Below, piece after piece: positions 41,630 to 50,077 of a stretch of 64,000 nucleotides of DNA. The stretch's first letter is position 1. Every line of letters starts with the position of its first letter. The DNA comes from an uncultured Halobacteriovorax sp. GTDB lineage: Bacteria; Bdellovibrionota; Bacteriovoracia; Bacteriovoracales; Bacteriovoracaceae. The position numbers and the translations under genes were made by a program. Location: the NCBI GenBank assembly GCA_913061265.1, contig CAJXVS010000002.1:310001-374000 (forward strand), written 5' to 3'. Under the pieces are notes generated by a model, which saw only the letters and a list, made by a program, of their open reading frames with translations, ran no database searches and was not told the DNA's origin.

Positions 41630-42793
41630 ATGGCCAAGAAAAGACTAAAATCAGGGACCGTCCTCAAGGGAATTGCTCCTAATATTCTGCTAAAGCACGT
41701 AGAGAGCACAGCTCCTTTTTTATTTAAAGGGGAGCTTGAATCGAGTACGCCTAAGACCGCCTTTATCGAAAAGCTTAGATTCTATAAGAAAAACCTAAAA
41801 CTTCTTAATAATATAGACCTCGCTGAATACTTTCATATTTGCCTCTCTGCTCACTGGAGCACGGCCGGAACCTTTGTTCCTACTGATGTTGATAATCAAA
41901 TTAGAGAATCCCTTTGGAAAGATGGCTCGATTCAAAAGTATATTGAACCAATGGCGCGGGTTACGATGGACTCTTGGACTTGGGATTATTCCCAAGTGAC
42001 TAATAGAAAGTCTTATAATTCAAATAATGGTCAGGTCTTAAGCACTCATGAAGGAACTTGGTTATCTGTGGCCATCGGAGCTTATTGCGCTTTGGTTAAG
42101 AATAAAAAGACTGAACTCGCCAGCGAGATGAGAGAACTTATTCTAAGTGAGATAAAGAAAGAAGAAGACCTCTTGATTCAACTTCGAGAAGAACGAGATC
42201 ATATTAATTTCTTAAGATCAGCACCCTTAATGGCGCATAATTTTGGTGACCTTGATAGAGTTATGATTCAATGGAAAATGGATGAGAGTGATCCCTTCTT
42301 TAATGAGATCTTTAAACTAGGTCATCAACTCAATCCCTCTTATTCAAAGATCCTAGTCTATACAGGAAAAGTGAATAAAGAATTCTCTTCAAAAGAGAAT
42401 CACCGCCATATGTCTATGCGCCAACCAAAATGTTTAAGACGCTCGCATAAATTCCTGGTTCCCGTGGGACCTTTTATGGATCAATGGGGAGTGGATCTTG
42501 GAATCAGTAATGATCTTGAGCTCTTTGAAAAAGCAGAAATCGTCAGCGCTTTTTATGAAGGCTATAAAAGGCAAGATCAGGCCTTTGGTTATATTAGGGC
42601 CTTTTCAAATCTTGTTGATCAATTAGATGGTGGTCTTAACTCTCTTGAAGAATTTCTTCCCTTTGATCTGTTCTCAGAATTAAAGAATTCAAAGTTCTTT
42701 GAACTCTCTAAGATCTCAAGAGATGAATTTGAAGATGATTATAAGAAACGACTAGAGGCTTTTGTTTGTCCTGAGACAAGCCTTAGTTTTTAA
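41630..42793 (+). CDS. Conserved hypothetical protein
   Basis: About 387 residues, soluble and helical, with no signal or transmembrane segment. Notable conserved-looking elements are SAHWSTAGTFVPTDVD near residue 75, TMDSWTWDYSQV near 110, STHEGTWLSVAIGAY, and LMAHNFGDLDRVMIQW near 205. I do not recognise the family. The start is uncertain: ATG codons at 41579, 41624 and 41630 are all in frame and none has a good ribosome binding site. MAKKRLK is the most typical N-terminus. It is divergent from rluF. Confidence 0.6.
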   Translation: MAKKRLKSGTVLKGIAPNILLKHVESTAPFLFKGELESSTPKTAFIEKLRFYKKNLKLLNNIDLAEYFHICLSAHWSTAGTFVPTDVDNQIRESLWKDGSIQKYIEPMARVTMDSWTWDYSQVTNRKSYNSNNGQVLSTHEGTWLSVAIGAYCALVKNKKTELASEMRELILSEIKKEEDLLIQLREERDHINFLRSAPLMAHNFGDLDRVMIQWKMDESDPFFNEIFKLGHQLNPSYSKILVYTGKVNKEFSSKENHRHMSMRQPKCLRRSHKFLVPVGPFMDQWGVDLGISNDLELFEKAEIVSAFYEGYKRQDQAFGYIRAFSNLVDQLDGGLNSLEEFLPFDLFSELKNSKFFELSKISRDEFEDDYKKRLEAFVCPETSLSF

Positions 42794-42980
42794 GAGAGTT
42801 CTTTATCTTTTCTAACTCACTTAACCCCAGAGTATCCCCTGATAAGAGCTTCTGAGCTGAGTCAATTCTTTGCCTTAATAGTGAGGATTCAATTCTTTTT
42901 TGCTTTGGGTCAGATATCTTTTCTAGAGAGAGAAAGTCTTTCTTGATGGTTTCAATTAGGTTTTCGAGCATAGTTCCCAT
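42783..42980 (-). CDS. Small helical protein, possible gene
   Basis: A 65-residue, highly charged protein with a heptad-like pattern over residues 4-60 (LENLIETIKKDFLSLEKI, then LLRQRIDSAQKLL), suggesting a coiled coil. It overlaps the preceding gene by 11 bases in the convergent orientation and lies just upstream, divergently, of tpx. There is no good Shine-Dalgarno; an ATG three codons further in is an alternative. It may be a real small gene, but the evidence is thin. Confidence 0.4.
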   Translation of the reverse strand: MGTMLENLIETIKKDFLSLEKISDPKQKRIESSLLRQRIDSAQKLLSGDTLGLSELEKIKNSLKN

Positions 42981-43044
42981 GAGTTATCTTCACTCGCCCT
43001 GAATTAATTGTCCATATTTGCTTTCTATTCTTTTGAGAAAGCTT

Positions 43045-43053
43045 TGGTATAAT
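43045..43053 (+). promoter_or_regulatory. Extended -10 promoter of tpx
   Basis: TGGTATAAT matches the sigma-70 extended -10 consensus TGnTATAAT exactly. It lies 40 bases upstream of the tpx ATG, which gives a short leader. No good -35 hexamer is visible at 17 bases, as is common for extended -10 promoters. Confidence 0.6.
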
Positions 43054-43092
43054 CCATCTCCAAGAACCATAACTTAAACTTAGGAGAACAAA

Positions 43093-43593
43093 ATGGCTTC
43101 AATTACATTAAAAGGAAATCCTGTTAACACTCTAGGAAACTTACCAGCTGTTGGTGAGAATGCTCCTGCTCTTAACCTAGTGAGAAATGACTTATCTGAA
43201 GTTAACCTCTCAGCATGGGACGGAAAAAAGAAGATCTTAAGCATCTTCCCAAGTGTTGATACTGGAACATGCGCAACTAGCGTTAGAACATTTAATAAGA
43301 ATGCTTCTGAGCTTGAAGGTGTTGCCGTTTTAAATATTTCTGCAGACCTTCCATTTGCTCAATCACGTTTTTGTGGAGCTGAAGGAATTGATAAAGTAGA
43401 AGTTCTTTCTGCTTTTCGTTCAAGCTTTGCAAAAGATTGGGGACTTGAGATGACTGACGGTCCATTAAAAGGACTTTGTTCAAGAGCTATTATCGTTCTT
43501 GATGAGAACAACAAGATTCTTCATACTGAGCAAGTTGGAGATATTGTTGACGAGCCTAACTACGGAGCAGCTCTAAGCGCACTTAAGAAATAG
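43093..43593 (+). CDS. tpx: Thiol peroxidase Tpx
   Basis: A 166-residue atypical two-Cys peroxiredoxin. The peroxidatic cysteine is C60 in FPSVDTGTCATSVRTFN and the resolving cysteine C94 in DLPFAQSRFCGAEG, the same order and spacing as E. coli Tpx. It reduces hydrogen and organic peroxides with thioredoxin as donor, in the cytoplasm. There is no signal peptide. TTAGGAG precedes the ATG, and an extended -10 promoter lies upstream. The paralogue at 26289 is exported and lacks the resolving cysteine. The stop region overlaps the convergent histidine kinase gene by 11 bases. Confidence 0.95.
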   Translation: MASITLKGNPVNTLGNLPAVGENAPALNLVRNDLSEVNLSAWDGKKKILSIFPSVDTGTCATSVRTFNKNASELEGVAVLNISADLPFAQSRFCGAEGIDKVEVLSAFRSSFAKDWGLEMTDGPLKGLCSRAIIVLDENNKILHTEQVGDIVDEPNYGAALSALKK

Positions 43594-45235
43594 GTAGATT
43601 TAAAACAAAGGCAGTATGGCCGTCATTAAGTTGATAGGTCAGGCTGCCTTTATGATCCATCGCTATTCCTCTAGCGATACTTAGTCCAAGACCGGTTCCT
43701 TCATTAACAGGCTTTGTTGTAAAAAAGGGGTTAAAGAGATCCTCTACAATATCTTCAGAGATTCCTTTTCCAGAATCTTTAACCATAACCTCAATCATAT
43801 TATCAGCTCGCGCCATTGAGACTTCTATCCATGGATCAGTTGTGCTTAAAGATCCATAAAGAGCATTATTTAAAAGGTTGATTAAGACTTGTTCAATTTC
43901 AAGTTCATCACAAAAAACATCTTGGTCAACAAGCTTATCTTTTATCAAGCGAACCTTAGTTCCTTTAGAGTTAAGACTAGAGATATCAAGACTCTCTAAG
44001 ATAATCTTTTTAATATTAATATTTTTCTTCTCCATCTCAGAATCTACTCGGCAATACTTCTTAAGACCTTTTACAATCTTAGCGATTCGGTCAACAGATC
44101 CTTGAACCATCTCTGTTGTCTCTTGAATCCTACCTTCTTTTCCTGGGTCTCTTCTTAAAAGGTTATTAGCATTTGAAATAATCGCCAGAGGGTTATTGAT
44201 CTCATGAGCAACACCAGCGGCCATCTCTCCTAAAGTGGCCATCTTTGAAGCCTGAACTAATTTTAACTTTTCGTTTTCAAGGCTCTGAGTCAACTCCTCA
44301 AGGATGCTAAAGTCAAAGTGAGTTCCAACAAAGAGGGTAGGTTGACCCTGAGAGTTTCTTTCAACAATCTTTCCTTTAGCGATAATAGGAACCCAGTGTC
44401 CCTTCTTATGCTTCATTCTAAACTTAACTTCGTAGTGAGGGCTTCTTCCCTCAAGATAATCTTTAAAAGCCACTTCTGCTTGCTTGAAATCACTTTCCTC
44501 TAGGAGGTTTTTCCAGGTTTCTAGATCATTTTTAAGTTCATGATCTTCATAGCCTAAGATTTCTTTATAGCGAGCGTCGAAGTAGACATCATTATTTGTT
44601 AAGTTCCATTTCCAAGTACCAAGCTCTGAAGAAAACTTTAGAAGTTCAGATTCATTCTTCTCTCTTCTTCGCGTATGATTAGCGACGCTCCTTTTATAAA
44701 CGATACTTACCGTAATTAGAGACATCATATAGATAACAGAATCTCTTTCTAATATTTCAAAGATAGGAATATGATCAATAAATAAATAAACAACAAATGG
44801 CAGAGTGATGGCGGTTACAATCAGAATCGAGTAAAAGCGAATACCGGTTAAGATGATTCCAAAGATTAGCGCCAAGACCTTTGAATAGGTCCAAAGATAT
44901 GGCTTAAGTTCGTTAAACTCCGGATTCAGCATAAAGTAAATCGAACCGCAGAGACAGCCTATTGAAGGAAGGCCTAGTACAAATTCGGACTTTATATATC
45001 TTGAAAAAAACCAACTCGAAAGAAAGCCAGAGATGACAAATATCCCGGAGAAGAAATCATCTTTAAAAATGATAGAATCAACGCCATGAGCGGGGATAAC
45101 AATAATCAGGTAGTAGGGAAAAAAGAAGAGAAAAGCTAAGACAAAGGTAGGGATGAGAAGCTGGCGCTTTTCTTCGTAGTCCTCAGCCGTGAATGTATTC
45201 AAGTTCCTAAGAACTTTCTCTAAACCTTTTTTCAT
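43583..45235 (-). CDS. PAS-domain sensor histidine kinase
   Basis: About 550 residues. Six hydrophobic helices (residues about 28-190) form an uncharacterised membrane sensor region. A PAS domain (about 205-320, WKWNLTNNDVYFDARYKEILGYE) and a short coiled linker follow. The HisKA box is GVAHEINNPLAIISNANNLLRR, with the phospho-accepting His near residue 345, then the HATPase motifs LLNNALYG (N box), KDSGKGIS (G1) and GTGLGLSIARG (G2). No response regulator gene is adjacent, so it is an orphan kinase. The ATG at 45235 is preceded by AGGA at short spacing; another in-frame ATG lies at 45256. Confidence 0.9.
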   Translation of the reverse strand: MKKGLEKVLRNLNTFTAEDYEEKRQLLIPTFVLAFLFFFPYYLIIVIPAHGVDSIIFKDDFFSGIFVISGFLSSWFFSRYIKSEFVLGLPSIGCLCGSIYFMLNPEFNELKPYLWTYSKVLALIFGIILTGIRFYSILIVTAITLPFVVYLFIDHIPIFEILERDSVIYMMSLITVSIVYKRSVANHTRRREKNESELLKFSSELGTWKWNLTNNDVYFDARYKEILGYEDHELKNDLETWKNLLEESDFKQAEVAFKDYLEGRSPHYEVKFRMKHKKGHWVPIIAKGKIVERNSQGQPTLFVGTHFDFSILEELTQSLENEKLKLVQASKMATLGEMAAGVAHEINNPLAIISNANNLLRRDPGKEGRIQETTEMVQGSVDRIAKIVKGLKKYCRVDSEMEKKNINIKKIILESLDISSLNSKGTKVRLIKDKLVDQDVFCDELEIEQVLINLLNNALYGSLSTTDPWIEVSMARADNMIEVMVKDSGKGISEDIVEDLFNPFFTTKPVNEGTGLGLSIARGIAMDHKGSLTYQLNDGHTAFVLNLPIS

Positions 45236-45331
45236 TAGTCCTAATATAACAGGCATATTCTATGTATTGGAAGGGTTTTACTTATAATGCTAGGTGGCGT
45301 AGAAGAAGCTACCTAAACACCGAGAAAGACT

Positions 45332-45826
45332 ATGCAAGAGATATTAGACACTATTATTGAGAAACTACCTTTTGAGAAGAAGGAGAAGATCAATCAGCTC
45401 CTTAGCCGCTGTATCAAAGAAAGCCTAGACTCAGGTAAGAGAACCACAGCAGCTTATGAAAATGTCGTTGTAAAGGTAGGCCCCCTTTTTGAAGCTATAA
45501 GTAAGTTCCTAAATGATGTCCCAACGGTTAATAAACTGCCTTTTGGAATTGAGTCGATTGATATTATCTTTAATGAGCTTGGACTTGAAATAGACAAAGA
45601 AGATGCCTTTTTGATCTATCATCTAAGAGATCTAGGGAAGTTTAAGATCCGCGATAGCAAGCTTAAACAAGAATTAGATATCCTTTGGAAAGAGCACACA
45701 GAATATATTCTTGATGATCAAGAGTTCTCTAGAACGATGAAGGTCCTAATGAGAATGGGGATTTTAGACTATAGAAAAGGGAACTTAACTCTTAAGAACG
45801 AAATAATGATCCGCTATAAGAATTAG
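45332..45826 (+). CDS. Hypothetical cytoplasmic protein
   Basis: A 164-residue, charged, mainly helical protein without signal or membrane segments. The last third (about 105-164, with RDLGKFKIRDSK and LMRMGILDYRKGNLTL) could be a winged-helix-like fold, but no HTH motif is clear. It lies between the divergent kinase gene and the convergent SWIB gene; a few bases separate its stop from the latter. Function unknown. Confidence 0.58.
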   Translation: MQEILDTIIEKLPFEKKEKINQLLSRCIKESLDSGKRTTAAYENVVVKVGPLFEAISKFLNDVPTVNKLPFGIESIDIIFNELGLEIDKEDAFLIYHLRDLGKFKIRDSKLKQELDILWKEHTEYILDDQEFSRTMKVLMRMGILDYRKGNLTLKNEIMIRYKN

Positions 45827-45842
45827 TTCCCAGAATAACTTT

Positions 45843-46172
45843 CTAAGATTCTATATTTGCACCAACAACAGCTGCCATTTGCATCATGTTGATGGTTTGT
45901 CCTTCTTGAAGAGCCGTTAGGTTCGTCAGTTTTCCAGACTTACTTGTAGAGTTAGTGTTCTTGAAAATAGTTAAAAGAGTAGCGTCTGCTACAATATATT
46001 TACCAGCATTCTCTGGTGCACCATTTTCAGTCTTTGTTTGAAGTTTATTGGCCTTGATATAATCCCAAAGCTTCTTTGTGATTTCTGTTCTTGGAAGTTC
46101 AGTTGCTCCAAGCATAGAAGCCAGCTCTGATTTAAGCTTAACTGGTTTCTTTAATCCTTTTTCTTCTGCCAT
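45843..46172 (-). CDS. SWIB/MDM2-domain protein
   Basis: A 109-residue protein that is essentially one SWIB domain. LASMLGATELPRTEITKKLWDYIKANKLQTK matches the family's LP..ev.kklW.YIk.n.Lqd core, and KYIVADATLLTIF follows as the second half. An insert (TENGAPENAG) replaces the usual short turn. SWIB domains are found in eukaryotic chromatin remodellers, in chlamydiae (sometimes fused to topoisomerase I) and in Bdellovibrio-like bacteria; the prokaryotic role is probably DNA-associated but not established. It stands alone. Confidence 0.86.
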   Translation of the reverse strand: MAEEKGLKKPVKLKSELASMLGATELPRTEITKKLWDYIKANKLQTKTENGAPENAGKYIVADATLLTIFKNTNSTSKSGKLTNLTALQEGQTINMMQMAAVVGANIES

Positions 46173-46234
46173 GTGTTCATTCCTTTGAAAGTGATTTCCA
46201 AAATTATGGCACTATTTAGGAAACTTCGTCTAAT

Positions 46235-47137
46235 TTACTCTGGCTCCATCTCTATAGCGCGTAAGATGTCTCGGGCCTGCCATGAGGGAACATCTTGTTT
46301 TAATTGATCGAGTAGTGTGTCAAACATGGAAACGGCCTCTGTATGAAGCTCCAAGTCAGTGGTGAAATTTGCTGTGCCGCGCCAAAAGGGGGATTGCGTC
46401 AGGCGTGACCTTAGGGCCGTTTGAAGCATGTCTATCCAAGTAGGGGCAGAGAAGGTAAAATTAAGAGAGAGGGCATCTTCCGTCGCCTCAGTCTTATGCC
46501 AGGTTCCCCTTGGAAGAAAAAGAACGGATCCAGGCTTAAGTTCATACTCAGTTGATTCACTTGGAAAAGTAGTGGGCAGGTCTTCGTCTAGGTAGGAGTC
46601 AAGCTCAGGATCGGGGTTAGTCCCGATCGTATAGCGTGTCATTGGGTTTTCAACAGAAGTATTAGGGGCCACCCACCATTTCTTTGTTCCTGAAATCTGA
46701 AGCACAAAGTTTATATTTTGATCAAAATGAGGAGCCGTGCCTTTTCCTTTTGGGATGGCGTAAATCAAGGAACGAGAATAAGTCAGGTTAGAAAGCCCTA
46801 GGTCTTGGCGAAGACCTTCTAGAGTCTTAGCTAAGATTTCTTCAGTGTTATTAGGATCATCAAAGTAAAGGCCACTTCCTGAATCAAAGAGTTTCTGCGC
46901 TTGAACGGGATCTACCTGTGTTGAATTGACTTCATCAGGGATGCCTGGAGAGTAAGCATTAACCTTTGAAGGCCAAGACTCTAGCAATGATGACAGTGAG
47001 CTTAAGTATTTTAATGAGGATAGTTCTTTAAATTTATCAATATCGTGATGGGCGGTAATAGGTCTGTTTTCCCTATAAGCGCTGATAAACTCTTCTCGGT
47101 TTAATGGAGAGAAAAGAGATTCGATAACCTTTTCCAT
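46235..47137 (-). CDS. Cupin/JmjC-like 2-oxoglutarate-dependent oxygenase
   Basis: About 300 residues with a JmjC/Cupin_4 core: the HxD metal motif in APHFDQNINFVLQISG and the distal His in LPRGTWHKTE, with SLNFTF after it. Members such as YcfD/RoxA hydroxylate ribosomal protein side chains (an Arg of L16), and eukaryotic homologues act on ribosomal proteins. The C-terminal region is helical as in those enzymes. The substrate here is unknown. ATG at 47137 is chosen because AGGA lies six bases upstream; it starts nine bases after the six-repeat secreted protein gene, so the two may be co-transcribed. Confidence 0.84.
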   Translation of the reverse strand: MEKVIESLFSPLNREEFISAYRENRPITAHHDIDKFKELSSLKYLSSLSSLLESWPSKVNAYSPGIPDEVNSTQVDPVQAQKLFDSGSGLYFDDPNNTEEILAKTLEGLRQDLGLSNLTYSRSLIYAIPKGKGTAPHFDQNINFVLQISGTKKWWVAPNTSVENPMTRYTIGTNPDPELDSYLDEDLPTTFPSESTEYELKPGSVLFLPRGTWHKTEATEDALSLNFTFSAPTWIDMLQTALRSRLTQSPFWRGTANFTTDLELHTEAVSMFDTLLDQLKQDVPSWQARDILRAIEMEPE

Positions 47138-47145
47138 AGAAGTTC

Positions 47146-47931
47146 CTAGTCTTTGCATTGTTCAGGCTTAACCCTACTAATATAGGCGTCACCTTTAGTT
47201 TCTGTATCAAGCTCATAGCATCTTCCGTTAAGCTCGCCAGGTTTTTTATAGAAGAAGAAACTGGTATCTTCTGTTTTACAATTATCTGCTTTTACACTCA
47301 ATGAATAAGCGTTGTTTGGATAGGGGCTTTTCTCTAAGCAAAATCCTTTAAAGGGCCCCGTTCTTTTAAAGTGATAAACGGGCTTTGCGGGCCGGCAGTT
47401 TTCTTTTTTGGTTTTAAGGCGGGCCATAGTCTCTGGATTAATACTAAAGCAACGACCACTTCTCTCATTGTAAGGAACCCAGACAAAGCTTGAGTCTTCA
47501 TCTATACAAAATTTCGGCTGCATTTTTTTATAATAGAAAGAACCATTTGATTTTGAATCAATTTCAAAACAAGCAAAGACATCGTTGATTGTAATCCTCT
47601 TAAATTCTGTTGTTTTTGTTTTGCAATGCTTTAGATCAGCTGAGACAAAGTACTTCTTTCCATTTGTTTTTGAATCACCTTCAAAACATCTTCCGGTTCG
47701 AGGGCTAAAGATATAAGAGATTTCTCTATCACTTGGCTTGCACTTCTTAGCAGATACTTTCTTGGCATATCTAAATTGTTCGGCCCTATAAAAATTGGAA
47801 GCATCTAGTTTCTTATCGACTTCAAGACAAGCACCGGTTTCAAGCTTTAAAGGATCCTTTTGAACCCAGAGAAACTTCGTATTAGCAGAGGCAGAGCCCA
47901 TAAGAAAGAGAAAGATAAGCAAGATTTTCAT
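47146..47931 (-). CDS. Secreted protein made of six Cys-pair repeats
   Basis: A 261-residue protein with a signal peptide (cleavage after ASA, about residue 16). The mature part contains twelve cysteines in six pairs (35/64, 82/103, 121/142, 161/179, 198/218, 238/259). Each repeat of about 35-40 residues runs F-x-[WFY]...G-x-C-[FLY]-E...KTNG-x-x-[YF]...K-x-x-x-C. The spacing within pairs is 18-21 except in the first repeat (29). One disulfide per repeat is likely. I do not recognise the family. Such repeats suggest a binding or structural surface protein. It precedes a JmjC-like gene by nine bases from its stop. Confidence 0.76.
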   Translation of the reverse strand: MKILLIFLFLMGSASANTKFLWVQKDPLKLETGACLEVDKKLDASNFYRAEQFRYAKKVSAKKCKPSDREISYIFSPRTGRCFEGDSKTNGKKYFVSADLKHCKTKTTEFKRITINDVFACFEIDSKSNGSFYYKKMQPKFCIDEDSSFVWVPYNERSGRCFSINPETMARLKTKKENCRPAKPVYHFKRTGPFKGFCLEKSPYPNNAYSLSVKADNCKTEDTSFFFYKKPGELNGRCYELDTETKGDAYISRVKPEQCKD

Positions 47932-47989
47932 CTCTTAAATTTACCATAAATTTATTGTTTAGGGGGCCTTAAAAGCATAGAATACGGCT

Positions 47990-49720
47990 ATGTACACCCT
48001 TAGGGCCTATCAGCAAGAGGCCGTCGACGCCACCATTGAGCACTTTAAGAACGGAAAAGACCCAGCGGTCATTACCTTACCAACTGGTTCTGGTAAGAGC
48101 CTAGTCATTGCTAGCTTAGCAAAGCTTGCGAAGGGAAGGGTTCTTGTTCTGGCCCATGTTAAAGAGCTCGTTGAACAGAATCATCAAAAATATGAAAGTT
48201 ATGATCTAGTCGCTGGTATTTATTCAGCGGGATTAAAAAGAAAAGATACTGAGGAAAAGGTTCTCTTCTCAAGCATTCAATCTCTTGCTCACGGGGAAGA
48301 GGAAGTCTTTCAAGACTTTAATCTCGTCATCATTGATGAATGCCATAGAGTTTCTATGGAAGCGGATACGCAGTACTCAAGAGTGATCAATAAACTTAAA
48401 GAGTTCAACCCGAATCTTTGCATCTTAGGATTAACCGCGACTCCTTATAGGTTAACTTCAGGTTGGATCTATGAACTTCACTATAGAGGAGAGTTAAAGA
48501 CTCATGAGAAGCGCTTCTTTAAAAAATGCATCTACGAACTCTCTTTAAAGTACATGATCGATAATGACTACTTAACCTTGCCGGTTCAAATTGATTCTCC
48601 TGTGGCTTGCTATGACTTTGATTCTCTACTAGAGAGAACAGAAGGCAGAAAAATTACCGAAGCGGATTTAGAGGAGAGTCTAAAAGATCAAAAAAGAATC
48701 ACGCCTTCAATCATGAAAAATATTGTTGACCTTAGTGAGGACCGGCATGGAGTGATGATCTTCACTTCAACTGTAAAGCACGCCACAGAACTTCTTGATT
48801 ACTTACCAAAGGAGCAAACTAGGATTGTGATAGGTGAGACTTCTAATAGTGAACGAGACAAGGTCATTCAAGAGTTTAAGAATAAAGAAGTTAAGTATTT
48901 GATTAATGTTTCTGTTTTAACCACGGGCTTTGATGCTCCTCACGTGGATCTTATTGCTTTATTAAGACCCACAAAATCTATTGGCCTCTATCAACAAATT
49001 GTTGGGCGTGGCCTTAGGCTATCTCCTGGGAAGAAAGACTGTTTGATCCTTGATTACACAGGTCTTAATTACGATATCTTTAAACCAGTCATTGCTGATA
49101 AGAAACCAAATACTGAATCAGTTCCTGTTGAAGTTCCTTGCCCTTCTTGCGGTTTGGTTAATGACTTTTGGGGCCTTAAAGATGAGACAGGAATCGTCGT
49201 CGAGCATTATGGCAGGCGCTGCCGCGGGGCTTTTGATCATGGAGACGGTGAAAGAGTTGAATGTGGTTATCTTTTTCGCTTTAAGATCTGTGATAAGTGC
49301 CTCTTAGAAAATGATATCTCCGCAAGAGAATGTGTTCATTGCAAGCATGAACTTATGGACAATGATAAAAAATTAAAAGAGGCCATGAGCTTAAAAGACG
49401 CTCATGTTATGAAGCCCGATACCATGCTCTTTGAAGTCGACTATGATAAAAAAGATAATGAAAGGTTGAAGGTGACGTACTTTGACTTTGACGCCAATGA
49501 GTTATCTGAATATTTTTATTTGAATTCTCGCTCTTCAGTGACCGCTTTTAATCTAACCTTCACCAGGATGCATCTTAAGTATCCCGGGCGTAAGGTTGAA
49601 TTTCAAAACCTAGAAGAAGTTCTTGAGAAACAAGAACTCTTAAAGATGCCACTTTTTGTCGTGGCACGTATGGAATTGAAACGATTTTGGAAAATAAGAG
49701 AAAAAATATTTACCAATTAA
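47990..49720 (+). CDS. radD: DNA repair helicase RadD
   Basis: A 576-residue SF2 helicase, similar to E. coli RadD (YejH) over its full length. Key motifs are LRAYQQEAVDATIEHF (Q-like), Walker A PTGSGKS at 31-37, DECH at 116-119, LTATPYRL, VLTTGFDAPHVD, and QQIVGRGLRLSPGKKDC. A C-terminal zinc-type region with CPSCG, CDKC and CVHC pairs follows, ending in MELKRFWKIREKIF. RadD is an ATPase that works with SSB and RecA in recombination and double-strand break repair. There is no operon partner; the start follows the standard MYTLR form. Confidence 0.94.
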   Translation: MYTLRAYQQEAVDATIEHFKNGKDPAVITLPTGSGKSLVIASLAKLAKGRVLVLAHVKELVEQNHQKYESYDLVAGIYSAGLKRKDTEEKVLFSSIQSLAHGEEEVFQDFNLVIIDECHRVSMEADTQYSRVINKLKEFNPNLCILGLTATPYRLTSGWIYELHYRGELKTHEKRFFKKCIYELSLKYMIDNDYLTLPVQIDSPVACYDFDSLLERTEGRKITEADLEESLKDQKRITPSIMKNIVDLSEDRHGVMIFTSTVKHATELLDYLPKEQTRIVIGETSNSERDKVIQEFKNKEVKYLINVSVLTTGFDAPHVDLIALLRPTKSIGLYQQIVGRGLRLSPGKKDCLILDYTGLNYDIFKPVIADKKPNTESVPVEVPCPSCGLVNDFWGLKDETGIVVEHYGRRCRGAFDHGDGERVECGYLFRFKICDKCLLENDISARECVHCKHELMDNDKKLKEAMSLKDAHVMKPDTMLFEVDYDKKDNERLKVTYFDFDANELSEYFYLNSRSSVTAFNLTFTRMHLKYPGRKVEFQNLEEVLEKQELLKMPLFVVARMELKRFWKIREKIFTN

Positions 49721-49723
49721 TCG

Positions 49724-49987
49724 TTAATCAATGATTTCGTAATATGTGCAATCAGCTATGACCTTACAAGTTCCATCTTCAAGATTAACCTCTTTAGAGA
49801 ACTCAGTATTAAGATCCATGGTGCGATAAACGTCTTCTCTACTCTTAGAGATACAGGCCTTATAGGCCTCGACACCAGCTTCACCGCAGCTGTTAGCTAC
49901 CGCTGAAACCTTAACGTTAACGTCACCGGCTAGGGCGACACTTGATAAAATACTTAGGCAAATAATTGCCAAAATTGAACCTTTCAT
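49724..49987 (-). CDS. Small secreted protein with four cysteines
   Basis: An 87-residue protein with a strong signal peptide (cleavage after ALA, residue 20) and AGGAAATT before the ATG. The mature part of about 67 residues has cysteines in NSCGEA, KACISK, GTCKVI and DCTYYE, consistent with two disulfides. No family is recognised. Its stop is three bases from the convergent radD stop. Confidence 0.66.
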   Translation of the reverse strand: MKGSILAIICLSILSSVALAGDVNVKVSAVANSCGEAGVEAYKACISKSREDVYRTMDLNTEFSKEVNLEDGTCKVIADCTYYEIID

Positions 49988-50077
49988 AATTTCCTCCGCT
50001 AGGGCTAAGATGCCTTATATTTTAATGCTGCAGTGAGAAAAGAGATGACAAAGGTAATAATTACAAGGGTTAAGTCC

